Below are positions 54,745 to 63,795 of a stretch of 64,000 nt of DNA, one piece after another; within the stretch, counting starts at the first letter, position 1, and every line of letters starts with the position of its first letter. This stretch comes from Candidatus Tanganyikabacteria bacterium (GTDB lineage Bacteria > Cyanobacteriota > Sericytochromatia > S15B-MN24 > VGJW01). The position numbers were made by a program, and so were the translations under genes. The notes under the pieces were generated by a model that was given only the letters and a program-made list of their open reading frames with translations, did not search any database and was not told the DNA's origin. The DNA lies in the NCBI GenBank assembly GCA_016867265.1, contig VGJW01000007.1:1-64000 (forward strand), written 5' to 3'.

Positions 54745-56141
54745 AGGCACGCACGATCCTGCACCTCTCGTTGCGACTGGGCCTCGCCACGCTCATCGTG
54801 CCGTTCGCTCCCGGGCCGGACACGCGCGATGGCAGGGCCCTTGCCCACGACCTGCCGGATGCCCCGGAGGCCCCGCGTCGGCCTGCGCCACTGGTCCCTG
54901 CGACGGGTTCGGCGATGCCCGTGCCGGCATCCCGTTACACGCCGCAGGCAACAGGACCCGTGCCGACCCCGTCGGCACGCCCCGCCTCCGTGCCCGCTGC
55001 TGCGCCACCCGGCAGGCCGACGAGCCCGGAGCCGACCCTGCGTCCCCGAATCCTGCCCCCCGCTGTGCCGGCGCCACGCAATCTGCCACCGGCGATGGCG
55101 GCCTCGCCGCTGCCCCTGCCCCCGGCGCTGCCGGCCTTGCCGGGCGGAACCGTGCCGCTGTCGCCGCCGATGCCGGTCGTCTCCTACCCTCCCCTGCCTC
55201 CCATCCGAGCACTCAAGGTTCGGCCTCCCGGCGATCCGCTGCCCGAAGGCACGGTCCGAATCCTCTCGAATCAGGTCCGCTATGATCGGGCGACCCGCCT
55301 TGCCCTGGTCAAGGGCAACGTACGCATCCACCAGTCGGACAGCGTCATCGCGACCAGTGAGGCCCGTTACGACCAGAAGGCCCGGGTCACGACCATCGAC
55401 GTGCCCTTCGAACTGGTGCAGGACCAGAAGGGTGAACCGCGCACGACGGTACAAGGCCTGCGGATGCGTAACGAGCACGATCGCCGGCTCATCACCGTCG
55501 ACGGCGACGTCGAGCTGGTCCGGGTCGGCAATCCGGCAGCCCGCCCGGACGACCCGAGTCGCAAGTCCAAGCTGCGCAACGCCTTCCGCAAGGAGGACAT
55601 GGTCATCCGGGCCGATCACATGGATTACCAGGCCCGGACGAAGGACGCGGCCTTCACGGGCAAGGTCCGCTTCATCCAGCGCGAGAAGCATGCCACGGGA
55701 GATCGGGCGCGGGTGGACCACGCGAAGCAGACTGTCACCCTCGACGATCGTGTGGTCCTGACACAAATCAAGGGTGACTGGCTGTCGCGGGAAGGCATCG
55801 TCGACACCAGCCAACCCGATGCGGACCGGGACAAGGCCCTTGGCGAGCGCACCGTCATCATCGGCGACCATCTCATCGTCGACCAGCGCACCAGCGACGC
55901 GACGATGACCGGCAGCGTGGTGACCGTCGCCCAGAAGGGAAGGCGCGTCACGGGCCGGCGGGCCGACTACAAGGACAGCGACCAGACCATCACGATCACG
56001 CAGGACGTCCTTGTCCAGCGGGACGACGGCAGTTTCATGAAAGCCCAGAAGGCCATCTTCCACACGGAACAGGACCGGTTCGAGGCCTTTGGCGCAGCCG
56101 GCACACAGGTCGAGACGGAGTTCGACCTCGACAGCAACTGA
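54741..56141 (+). CDS. lptA: LptA/OstA-like periplasmic LPS carrier with long Pro-rich N terminus
   Basis: The protein is 466 residues with a GTG start overlapping the lptC stop. Signal peptide (about 1-36, ending ALAHD or nearby). About 120 residues of Pro/Ala/Leu-rich sequence follow. The C-terminal 290 residues contain two OstA jellyrolls, as in NQVRYDRATRLALVKGNVRI and RADYKDSDQTITITQDVLV. Usual LptA is about 180 residues, so both the linker and the doubled OstA unit are extra. It bridges the periplasm between LptC and LptD. Confidence 0.87.
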   Translation: MKARTILHLSLRLGLATLIVPFAPGPDTRDGRALAHDLPDAPEAPRRPAPLVPATGSAMPVPASRYTPQATGPVPTPSARPASVPAAAPPGRPTSPEPTLRPRILPPAVPAPRNLPPAMAASPLPLPPALPALPGGTVPLSPPMPVVSYPPLPPIRALKVRPPGDPLPEGTVRILSNQVRYDRATRLALVKGNVRIHQSDSVIATSEARYDQKARVTTIDVPFELVQDQKGEPRTTVQGLRMRNEHDRRLITVDGDVELVRVGNPAARPDDPSRKSKLRNAFRKEDMVIRADHMDYQARTKDAAFTGKVRFIQREKHATGDRARVDHAKQTVTLDDRVVLTQIKGDWLSREGIVDTSQPDADRDKALGERTVIIGDHLIVDQRTSDATMTGSVVTVAQKGRRVTGRRADYKDSDQTITITQDVLVQRDDGSFMKAQKAIFHTEQDRFEAFGAAGTQVETEFDLDSN

Positions 56142-56157
56142 TCCCTTCGCGAGGGAT
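56141..56157. terminator. Hairpin at a convergent junction
   Basis: atccct / agggat with a 5-nt loop spans the 15-bp gap between lptA and the convergent lipoprotein gene. Short stem, so only a weak terminator candidate. Confidence 0.35.
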
Positions 56158-57215
56158 TATGGGGCGGCGACCGGGGTCTTCTCCGGTGCGCGGACGACCC
56201 GGATGGGGATGTTGCGCACGAGCGACTGCCCGTCGGCGCCCCGAAGCGCCGAGCCATCATCCTTGAGGAAAACGATTTCGGCGATGACAAGCGAAGGGTT
56301 GCCTTCCCTGCCGAGTTCCTTGATGGCGAGGTCTGCCGTCACCTGGGCCAGGGCGCTGCTGCGGCTGACTTCGCCATTGTCGAGCAGGACCGAATCAACC
56401 GGCTGCGTCGTCCGGACCACTAACTGCCTGTCCAGCGTCCAGACCTCGACCTGAATGCGGTTGATGATGGCCGCCTTGCCGCCTGGCAGATTTCGCAGGC
56501 CGAAGGCCACGCGCGAACCCGTCACGGGGAACGTAGGCTCGGACTTCCCTTCGACGACGCACGCGAGCGACTCGGGGGCGTAAAGCGATACCCGAGCGGC
56601 CTCGGCCCCGCCACTCTGGACGGGCAACGCCAGAGGAAGCCTGATGTCGCCCTGCAGGGCCGGGATGCCGAAGGGCACCGGGACAGGTTGGAAGGCCCCC
56701 TCGACCGTCACCGAGGCACTGGCCGGGATATCCGCCGAGAAGGTCGCCGTTCGGACTTCGGCCTGGCGCGTGACGAGCACCTCGTCGAAGGTAAAGGACA
56801 ACGTGACGCTACCGAGGCCTGATTCAGGCAAGGGCAGTCCGGCCAGAACGAACTGGCCCTTGGCCGGCGTCACCTTGTTGCGGACAATCGGGTCCGAGGC
56901 CGAGTTCTGGCGCGGCTTGCCGTCTGCCTTCAAGCCCATGTCGAAGGTCGTGGCGTCCACGCCATTGCCGGTGTAGGTGAACACAGAGCCGTTTGAGACC
57001 TTGACGCCCGCGATGGGATTGCCGTTGACATCTTTGACAAAGCCGGTGACAACGCCCGTACGGCCTGATGGCGCCGGGAAGGGTACGGCCTCGGGGATGC
57101 GCTCGGGGAAGAGGAAAGGATCGAGAAACGCGGTCTGGGTCGCCAACTGGTCGCAACCCATGACGGCCAGCAGGGTGGCGGTGCCCAAGGCCCCCCGCAC
57201 GCGCGGACCGAACAT
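56157..57215 (-). CDS. Lipoprotein with a carboxypeptidase-regulatory-like domain
   Basis: The protein is 352 residues. The lipobox is LLAVMGC (Cys at about 21). After a Phe/Pro-rich linker the sequence GVVTGFVKDVNGNPIAGVKVSNG starts a transthyretin-like beta-sandwich of the CarboxypepD_reg type (about 52-150). A second and third beta-rich region follow (about 150-330). There is no catalytic motif. Such domains occur in surface or cargo-binding lipoproteins. It overlaps the stop/start of the upstream Gly-Ala lipoprotein by 1 nt, so the two form an operon. Confidence 0.8.
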   Translation of the reverse strand: MFGPRVRGALGTATLLAVMGCDQLATQTAFLDPFLFPERIPEAVPFPAPSGRTGVVTGFVKDVNGNPIAGVKVSNGSVFTYTGNGVDATTFDMGLKADGKPRQNSASDPIVRNKVTPAKGQFVLAGLPLPESGLGSVTLSFTFDEVLVTRQAEVRTATFSADIPASASVTVEGAFQPVPVPFGIPALQGDIRLPLALPVQSGGAEAARVSLYAPESLACVVEGKSEPTFPVTGSRVAFGLRNLPGGKAAIINRIQVEVWTLDRQLVVRTTQPVDSVLLDNGEVSRSSALAQVTADLAIKELGREGNPSLVIAEIVFLKDDGSALRGADGQSLVRNIPIRVVRAPEKTPVAAP

Positions 57216-58054
57216 CAGTTGCCTCCCGCGGGGGCTGCGTTATCCCCTTGCATCCCGGCGACGAAACGGACCGCCAGTCGGGCCGAGAGGTCCGACAGTG
57301 GATAGCCATTGTCATCGCGCCCCGAGAACGAAATCTGGGCCGTCAGGTTCTGAGACCACGCGTCGAGCTTGGGTACCAGCCGTCCCGACAACGAGTTGAC
57401 GCGATACCCGTTGTCCACGCCGAACTTGACGACATCGCTGCGTACCAGCGGAATCTCGAGCGTCTGTCCGCCTGCCGCTGCACCTGCCGCACCACCGGCT
57501 GCGCCGCCCGCAGCACCGCCGACTGCGCCGCCCGCAGCATCGCCGGCTGCGCCGCCCGCAGCACCGCCGGCGGCACCACCCGCAGCCCCGCCAGCGGCAC
57601 CACCCGCAGCCCCGCCAGCGGCGCCACCGGCGCCTCCGGCAAGACCGGGCCGTTGCATGTAGAGGGAGAGCCCCTGGCTCCACGGCTGGACCACCAACGG
57701 GTCAATGGGCGACGCCGCACTGTCGAACCAGCTGATCGAGAAGGCGTTGAGGCGCACCCCGGGAATGGCATCTCCGGGAAACGGCGATACGACGACCTGG
57801 ATGGTCTCGGGCTGGCTGAGGAAGGTGAACTGGGGTTCGCTGACGGTCGACGCCGGGTCCATCGTGATTCGCACCGTCACGACTTGCGTCTGCGCGACGG
57901 CCAGCAGGCGGGCCTTGGGCAGGGCGGGATTGCCGATGCGGAAGGCCTCGCACCCGGCCAGAAGCGCGCAACCGACGGCCACGGGCAGGATTAGCCCCGT
58001 CTTCCGGGTACGCCGCTCGACCCGCTGCACCACGCGTCCCTCCACTGCGGCCAC
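57215..58054 (-). CDS. Lipoprotein with long Gly-Ala repeat
   Basis: The protein is 279 residues. The signal ends in CALLAGC (Cys at about 35). A beta-rich domain (about 40-130) is followed by about 55 residues of GGAA repeats, then a second short beta region with ISFSGRDDNGYPLSDLSARLA. Start choice is uncertain, since several Met/Val codons lie near the N terminus. No family recognised. The Gly-Ala stretch is likely a flexible spacer. Confidence 0.72.
   Translation of the reverse strand: MAAVEGRVVQRVERRTRKTGLILPVAVGCALLAGCEAFRIGNPALPKARLLAVAQTQVVTVRITMDPASTVSEPQFTFLSQPETIQVVVSPFPGDAIPGVRLNAFSISWFDSAASPIDPLVVQPWSQGLSLYMQRPGLAGGAGGAAGGAAGGAAGGAAGGAAGGAAGGAAGDAAGGAVGGAAGGAAGGAAGAAAGGQTLEIPLVRSDVVKFGVDNGYRVNSLSGRLVPKLDAWSQNLTAQISFSGRDDNGYPLSDLSARLAVRFVAGMQGDNAAPAGGN
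57471..57646. repeat. Degenerate 24-bp (12-bp) repeat coding for Gly-Gly-Ala-Ala
   Basis: About seven 24-bp units, each giving two GGAA tetrapeptides. Copies differ by single bases, some changing residues (GDAA, GGAV). Confidence 0.8.
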
Positions 58055-58258
58055 GCCACGTTGCCGCGCATCGCACTATACCCTTGCCCGGCCCAACGTA
58101 TCCCGGCCGGCCGGGCGCGCCGACTGGCACGCAAGCATCATCCCCGGATTCCTGTCGACAGGGTTGTGAGCCGCGTCACGACTAGATTTTCAGGCTCGCC
58201 AGCATGTGACGAAGTTTACTTACGCGCGCCACAGCGACTCCCTAACATCACCACAGCA

Positions 58259-58275
58259 ACACCCATGCAGGGTGT
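58259..58275. promoter_or_regulatory. Inverted repeat upstream of the ribbon-helix-helix gene
   Basis: ACACCC / GGGTGT with a 5-bp centre, 34 bp before the start codon. TATAGT with an upstream TG (extended -10) lies between them at 58290-58298. RHH proteins often bind such repeats before their own gene. Confidence 0.35.
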
Positions 58276-58309
58276 CCTTGGCAACAGCTTGGTATAGTAA
58301 GGAAATCCC

Positions 58310-58606
58310 ATGAACAAGGCCCGCAAGAACTCCCTAGGCGCGGCTGGCGACCCCGAGGAGGGTGCCGGCGGCCCCGGGGAGAGTGCGGAGTTCAACCAAC
58401 GCGCCACGTTCTACTTCTCCGAGGAGCAGTTGACGAAGCTCGACATCATCATGCTCGAACTGCGCATCGGCAAGAACGGCTACAAGGAAAAGATCGGCAA
58501 GTCCGAGCTGATGCGTGCCGCCCTCGACATGCTTATCGAGGACTACAATGCCCTGGGCGCCAAGTGCTGGCTCATCGAGCAGCGCAAGGCTGCCAGCAAG
58601 AATTGA
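58310..58606 (+). CDS. Ribbon-helix-helix-like DNA-binding protein
   Basis: The protein is 98 residues with AAGGA before the ATG. The first 25 residues are Gly/Glu-rich and flexible. ATFYFSEEQLTKLDIIMLEL gives a strand plus helix. After a short turn, IGKSELMRAALDMLIEDYN gives the second helix, with the conserved Ser/Met/Arg positions of the MetJ/Arc/CopG fold. It is probably a transcription or partition-type regulator acting as a dimer. The next gene encodes a small lipoprotein; no toxin partner is apparent. Confidence 0.75.
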   Translation: MNKARKNSLGAAGDPEEGAGGPGESAEFNQRATFYFSEEQLTKLDIIMLELRIGKNGYKEKIGKSELMRAALDMLIEDYNALGAKCWLIEQRKAASKN

Positions 58607-58700
58607 TCGAACTTTCGTCATGACCGCCTCGCGCACGGGTCGTGAACCCGTCAGCATGGCACATCCACTGTCTCCCCCCCCACCCCGAAAGGAAGTTCCC

Positions 58701-59018
58701 ATGTTCCAGAAGACGCTGCGCGCGGGCCTGATGGCCCTGGCCCTCTTCGCCGTCAGCGGCTGCGAGAAGAAGGCCGAAGAAGCCGGCGAGACCGGCGCCG
58801 CCACCGAGACCACCGAGATGGCCACCGGCAGCGAGACGACCACCGAGGCCGCCAGCGGTGCCGACATGAACACCCAGTCGGCCACCGGCGAAGCCGAAGC
58901 CCCTGCGGCCGATGCCTCTGGCGCCGCGGCTCCTGCGGATCACGATCATGCCGCCGGCACGCCCGAGCACAGCCATGACAGCAAGGATGCCGGTCACGGC
59001 GAAAAGAAGGACCACTAG
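58701..59018 (+). CDS. Small acidic lipoprotein with His-rich tail
   Basis: The protein is 105 residues from ATG 58701 (AAAGGAAG upstream). Lipobox LFAVSGC, Cys at about 21. The rest has no predicted fold: Thr/Glu/Ala/Ser in the middle, and the last 30 residues rich in His, Asp and Lys (DHDHAAGTPEHSHDS, then GHGEKKDH). The His cluster may bind metal ions such as zinc, copper or nickel. No relatives recognised. Confidence 0.75.
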   Translation: MFQKTLRAGLMALALFAVSGCEKKAEEAGETGAATETTEMATGSETTTEAASGADMNTQSATGEAEAPAADASGAAAPADHDHAAGTPEHSHDSKDAGHGEKKDH

Positions 59019-59045
59019 GCCTTCGGTCCCGGACGCCCAATCCAA

Positions 59046-59080
59046 CCGGCCCGGTTCCCCTTCGCGGGGAGCCGGGCCGG
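59046..59080 (+). terminator. Very strong terminator-like hairpin
   Basis: A 15-bp stem with one G-U pair (ccggcccggttcccc / ggggagccgggccgg) and a ttcgc loop, 28 nt after the small lipoprotein and before the dprA ribosome site. No T tract. Confidence 0.65.
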
Positions 59081-59098
59081 TCCACGCAAGGAGGCAAA

Positions 59099-60241
59099 TT
59101 GACAAACGCTGATGCTGGCAACACGCCGGCCGAGGACCGAGCCCGCGAGGTCGCTGCCGCGTGCACCCTCGCCGCTATCGAGGGCCTGGGCAACCGGACG
59201 CTCGCTCGTCTTCGCAAGACCCTGGGGAGTGCACGGGCCATCCTCGAGGCTTCCTCGGACATCCTGATGCAGGTCCCGGGCGTCCGGCCCGGCCCCATCC
59301 GCGATCTTGCCCGCGCCAGAGCCGTGCATCGGCCCGGAGCCGTCCTCGACGAGCTGCTGAGACATGGCATATGGCCGACGATGGCCGGTATGCCCGGCTA
59401 CCCCGCAGGTTGGCAACGCCTCGCCGATCCCCCGCTCGTCGCATTCGGTCGCGGCCAACCGCGACCCGACGGAAATCCTACGATCGCCATCGTGGGCACC
59501 CGCCGCGCGACACGCCACGGGTGCTCGCGCACCCGGCTGCTGGCAAGCACGCTGGCCGATCTCGGCATCACGATTGTTTCCGGCCTGGCAGAGGGTATCG
59601 ACGGGGCAGCGCATCAAGGCGCGCTCGATGCCCACGGCCACACGGTTGCGGTATTCGGCACGCCCATTGACGCGCCCTGGCCACCCACCAACCGCTGGCT
59701 GGCTCGTTGCATCCTCGAGGCCGGCGGCATGTGGCTTTCCGAACGTGCGCCCGGACGCGGGATGGGTCAGGGCGGCTTCCTCGCGCGCAATCGGTTGGTC
59801 GCGGCGATGGCCGACGCCGTCGTGGTCACGGAGGCACCCGCGCGAAGCGGAGCCCTGCACACCCTGGGTCTCGCGGCCGAGCTGGGCGTACCCGCCTTCG
59901 TTCTCGAGGGCCCCGCGGACTTCCCCAGCTATGCCGGCAGCCGACGGGCCGCCGAGGATGGTGCTCCCGTCATCGCGGACGCACGGGACCTCCTTGAGGC
60001 ATTGGGCTGGCAAGTCGCTGCGCCCGGCACACCGTGCACGAGGGTCCACGCGCAAGCCGAAGCCAGCCACCGCCTGCTCGCGGCACTGGGCCACGACCTG
60101 CTGGCACCGGCCGCCCTGGCCGCTCGCCTCGGCTGGAGCGAGGATCGAACGAACGACGTGCTGGCATCCCTCCTGCTCGTCGGCACCCTCCGATGGGAGG
60201 GCCGTTGCGTGCTCGCTGGCACCGCAACCACGCGTCGATAG
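59099..60241 (+). CDS. dprA: DNA-processing protein DprA
   Basis: The protein is 380 residues with a TTG start (AAGGAGG 4 nt upstream). An N-terminal helix-hairpin-helix/SAM-like part (about 20-80) precedes the Rossmann core. The core shows IAIVGTRRATRHG, then SGLAEGIDGAAHQGAL, RNRLVAAMADAVVVTEA and GALHT. A C-terminal winged helix (about 315-375) follows. DprA loads RecA on incoming single-stranded DNA in natural transformation. Position next to topA and trmFO matches Bacillus. Confidence 0.94.
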   Translation: MTNADAGNTPAEDRAREVAAACTLAAIEGLGNRTLARLRKTLGSARAILEASSDILMQVPGVRPGPIRDLARARAVHRPGAVLDELLRHGIWPTMAGMPGYPAGWQRLADPPLVAFGRGQPRPDGNPTIAIVGTRRATRHGCSRTRLLASTLADLGITIVSGLAEGIDGAAHQGALDAHGHTVAVFGTPIDAPWPPTNRWLARCILEAGGMWLSERAPGRGMGQGGFLARNRLVAAMADAVVVTEAPARSGALHTLGLAAELGVPAFVLEGPADFPSYAGSRRAAEDGAPVIADARDLLEALGWQVAAPGTPCTRVHAQAEASHRLLAALGHDLLAPAALAARLGWSEDRTNDVLASLLLVGTLRWEGRCVLAGTATTRR

Positions 60242-60255
60242 GGTATCTTTGCCCC

Positions 60256-62418
60256 ATGGTCAGATCGCTCGTCATCGTGGAGTCGCCCGCCAAAGCGAAG
60301 ACCATCGGCAAGATCCTCGGCAAGGACTTTGTCGTGAAGGCCTCGGCCGGACACGTCCGGGACCTGCCCAAGAAGGGCCTGGGCGTCGAAGTCCGACGCA
60401 AGACCTTCATGCCCGAGTACGTCGTCTTGGACGACAAGGAGAAGGTGGTTCGCGAGCTGCAGGAAGCCGCCCAGAGCGTCGGCAAGATCTTTCTGGCCCC
60501 TGACCCGGACCGGGAGGGCGAAGCGATTGCCTGGCACCTTTCCGAAATCCTGAAGGGTACGCCCGAGGCCAGCGAGCTGCCCATCCACCGGATCGAGTTC
60601 AACGAGATCACCGCCGACGCCATCAAGCGTGCCGTGAAGAACCCGCGCGCCATCGACCTGCATCGGGTCGACGCCCAGCAGGCGCGGCGCGTGCTCGACA
60701 GGCTTGTGGGCTACAAGATCTCGCCCCTGCTGTGGCAAAAGGTCCAGCGGGGCCTGTCCGCCGGCCGCGTCCAGAGCGTGGCGGTGCGCCTGATCTGCGA
60801 CCGCGAGCGCGAGGTCCGGGCCTTCGTACCCGTCGAATACTGGACCCTGACGGCAACGCTGCTCAAAGGCAAGGAAACCTTCGAGGCCGAGTTGTTCCGG
60901 TGGAAGGGCGAAAAGCCCGTCATCGGCGACGCGGCCACGGCCGAGGCCATCGTCGCGGCGGTCCGGCCCGGTCCCTTCACCGTCGGCAAGCTTGCGACCA
61001 AGCCCAGCACCCGCAAGCCGGCGGCACCCTTCACGACCTCGACACTTCAGCAGGAAGCTTCACGCCGCCTCGGCTTCACGGTCAAGCGCACGATGAACAT
61101 CGCGCAGGGCCTTTATGAAGGCGTCGAGCTGGGCTCCGACGGACCGGTCGGTCTGATCACCTACATGCGTACGGACTCGGTCCGTGTCGCCCAGGAGGCT
61201 CAGGTCGAAGCCAAGGAGTTCATCACGGCCACCTACGGCGCTGACCATCTGCCGGCCAAGGCCCGGGTCTACACCAGCCGCAAGTCGGCCCAAGAAGCCC
61301 ATGAGGCGATTCGCCCCACCAGCATCCACCGTCGGCCGGACACGCTGAAGGGCATCCTGACGGCGGACCAGATGAAGCTCTACAAGGTAGTCTGGGAACG
61401 TTTCTGCGCCTCGCAGATGGCCGACGCGCGACTCGAAACTCTGGCGGTCGACATCACGTCCGGCGAGGGCACGTTCCGGGCGACGGACACCCGCGTGCTC
61501 TTCGCGGGCTACCAAGCAGCCTACAAGGACACGGCAGAGGAAGATGCCGTGACAGAAAAGCTGGTAAAGCTCCCCGTGCTCGCCGAAGGCGAGGTCCTGA
61601 CATGCCAGAAGCTGGATCCGATCCAGCACTTCACGCAGCCGCCACCGCGCTTCACCGAAGCCACCCTGGTGCGGACGCTCGAGGAGCAGGGGATCGGCCG
61701 GCCCTCGACCTATGCCGCGACAATCACGACCATCCAGGACCGCAAGTACGTCGAGCGGGAGGGGAAGTCCCTGCATCCGACGGACCTCGGCTTCCGGGTC
61801 AATGACCAGCTGGTCGCCCATTTCCCCGACATCGTCGACGTCTCGTTCACGTCGCGGATGGAACAGGACCTCGACGCCATCGAGGATGGCGAGCGGGAAT
61901 GGATCGCGCTCATCCGCGACTTTTACGAGCCTTTCATGGCGACGCTCAAGAAGGCCGAGAAGGAGATGGAAGCCGTCGTCGTGCCGTCCGGTGAAACCTG
62001 TCCGAACTGCGGGCGCCAGATGCTGATCAAGAGCACGTGGCGTGGGTCCTTCCTCGGGTGCGAGGGCTACCCCGAATGCAAGACGACCGCGCCCATCATC
62101 AAGCGCACCGGCCAACGCTGCAAGCGCGAGGGCTGCACCGGCGAGGTCATCGAGCGGACCAGCCGCACGGGCAAGGTGTTCTTCGGTTGCGATACCTACC
62201 CGGCCTGCAACTGGACCAGTTGGGGCGAGCCTCAGGACACGCCCTGCCCCAAGTGCGGGGCCACGTGGATGGTCAAGAAGTTCCCGCGGGCCAAGGGTCG
62301 GCGGCCTTACCTGCAGTGTGCCGTCGTCGAGTGCAAGCAGATCGTCAACATGCCCTCCACGCCCAAGAAGGACGATGCGGCTGGCGACGAGGACGGGGAA
62401 GTTCCGGCGAAGGCATGA
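60256..62418 (+). CDS. topA: DNA topoisomerase I
   Basis: The protein is 720 residues from ATG 60256. Type IA enzyme: Toprim domain with VIVESPAKAKTIGKIL and DPDREGEAIAWHL, and the active-site Tyr in LITYMRTDSVRV. Three C4 zinc fingers follow at the C terminus (starting CPNCGRQM, CKREGCTG and CPKCGATW). It removes negative supercoils. It lies 14 nt after dprA, and its stop overlaps the trmFO start by 4 nt. Confidence 0.97.
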   Translation: MVRSLVIVESPAKAKTIGKILGKDFVVKASAGHVRDLPKKGLGVEVRRKTFMPEYVVLDDKEKVVRELQEAAQSVGKIFLAPDPDREGEAIAWHLSEILKGTPEASELPIHRIEFNEITADAIKRAVKNPRAIDLHRVDAQQARRVLDRLVGYKISPLLWQKVQRGLSAGRVQSVAVRLICDREREVRAFVPVEYWTLTATLLKGKETFEAELFRWKGEKPVIGDAATAEAIVAAVRPGPFTVGKLATKPSTRKPAAPFTTSTLQQEASRRLGFTVKRTMNIAQGLYEGVELGSDGPVGLITYMRTDSVRVAQEAQVEAKEFITATYGADHLPAKARVYTSRKSAQEAHEAIRPTSIHRRPDTLKGILTADQMKLYKVVWERFCASQMADARLETLAVDITSGEGTFRATDTRVLFAGYQAAYKDTAEEDAVTEKLVKLPVLAEGEVLTCQKLDPIQHFTQPPPRFTEATLVRTLEEQGIGRPSTYAATITTIQDRKYVEREGKSLHPTDLGFRVNDQLVAHFPDIVDVSFTSRMEQDLDAIEDGEREWIALIRDFYEPFMATLKKAEKEMEAVVVPSGETCPNCGRQMLIKSTWRGSFLGCEGYPECKTTAPIIKRTGQRCKREGCTGEVIERTSRTGKVFFGCDTYPACNWTSWGEPQDTPCPKCGATWMVKKFPRAKGRRPYLQCAVVECKQIVNMPSTPKKDDAAGDEDGEVPAKA

Positions 62419-63731
62419 CGACCGTCCACGTCGTCGGGGGCGGCCTTGCCGGCAGCGAGGCTGCCTGGCAACTTGCACGCCAAGGCCTGGACGTGGTGCT
62501 GCATGAGATGCGGCCCACGCGACCGACACCGGCGCACAAGGGAGATGGCCTCGCGGAGCTGGTCTGCTCTAACTCGCTCGGGTCGGACACCACCGGCAGC
62601 GCGCCTGCCTTGCTCAAGGCCGAGATGCGTCACCTCGGGTCCGTCATCCTCGATGCGGCCGCGGAAGCCCGCGTACCGGCCGGTGCGGCACTCGCCGTGG
62701 ACCGGGACGTGTTCTCGGTCGCCGTGACACGTCGCCTTGCCTCCCTGCCGAACCTGCGCCTCTCGCGTGACGAGGTCGTCTGCCTCGACGGTCCCGTCGT
62801 CGTCGCCAGCGGGCCCCTCACCTCGCCTGATCTTGCCGCGCACCTGCAGGCTCAACTGGGCGTGGACCAGCTGCACTTCTTCGACGCGGCCGCGCCCGTG
62901 GTGACGCGCGAATCGCTCGACATGGACCGGCTCTTCGTCGCCTCGCGCTGGGACAAGGGAGAGGCTGCCTACCTCAATGCCCCGATGAACCGCGAGGAAT
63001 ATGCCGCCTTCCATGCCGCCCTCGTGGAGGCCGAGAATACCGTCCTGCACCTCGAGGAGGAGAAGGATGTCGCGTTCTTCGAGGGCTGCCTGCCCGTCGA
63101 GGTCCTGGCCCGCCGGGGCGTGGACACCCTTCGCTACGGCCCCATGAAGCCCGTGGGCCTGACGGACCCCCGTACGGGCCGCTGGCCCTATGCCTGCGTG
63201 CAGTTGCGGCAGGACACCGTGACCGGCGACATGTTCAACTTGGTCGGCTTCCAGACCCAACTCAAGTGGGGTGACCAGAAGCGGGTGTTCTCGATGATTC
63301 CGGGGCTGGCCGAGGCCGAGTTCGTCCGGCTGGGCGTGATGCACCGCAACACGTATCTCGCAAGCCCGGCCTTCCTCGAGCCGACCATGCTGCGCCGCGG
63401 CCGTGCGGACCAGGCGTTTGCCGGCACCCTCATCGGGGTCGAGGGCTATACGGAAGCCGCCGCCACCGGTCTGCTCGCCGGCATCAACCTAGGCCGGGCC
63501 CTGCGAGGACACGCACCTCTTGTCCTGCCCACCACCACGATGCTGGGAGCCTTGGCCCGCTACGTGGCGTCGGCCGACCCCGCGAACTTCCAACCCATGA
63601 ATGCCAACTGGGGTCTTGTCGATCCATGGCCGGAACGCATGCGGGACAAGTCAGAACGCCGTCGGCGCCAAGGCGAGCGTGCCCTGTCGGACCTGAGCGC
63701 CATCGTCGACCCGATCACGGCAAGGGCCTGA
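62415..63731 (+). CDS. trmFO: Methylenetetrahydrofolate-tRNA-(uracil-5)-methyltransferase
   Basis: The protein is 438 residues. FAD-binding start VHVVGGGLAGSEAAWQLA, then LHEMRP and LVCSNSLGSD, are diagnostic of TrmFO (Gid). Also seen are FFDAAAPVV, the catalytic-Cys region FFEGCLPVEV and LRYGPMKPVGL. The enzyme makes 5-methyluridine at position 54 of tRNA using folate and FADH2. It is found in Gram-positives, cyanobacteria and some others instead of TrmA. Confidence 0.96.
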   Translation: MTTVHVVGGGLAGSEAAWQLARQGLDVVLHEMRPTRPTPAHKGDGLAELVCSNSLGSDTTGSAPALLKAEMRHLGSVILDAAAEARVPAGAALAVDRDVFSVAVTRRLASLPNLRLSRDEVVCLDGPVVVASGPLTSPDLAAHLQAQLGVDQLHFFDAAAPVVTRESLDMDRLFVASRWDKGEAAYLNAPMNREEYAAFHAALVEAENTVLHLEEEKDVAFFEGCLPVEVLARRGVDTLRYGPMKPVGLTDPRTGRWPYACVQLRQDTVTGDMFNLVGFQTQLKWGDQKRVFSMIPGLAEAEFVRLGVMHRNTYLASPAFLEPTMLRRGRADQAFAGTLIGVEGYTEAAATGLLAGINLGRALRGHAPLVLPTTTMLGALARYVASADPANFQPMNANWGLVDPWPERMRDKSERRRRQGERALSDLSAIVDPITARA

Positions 63732-63795
63732 CGGCCAGCAGGTTGCGGCCGGGCGGTCCAAGCCACCGGTGCCGGCCTTCGGCTGCCCTGAAGCC

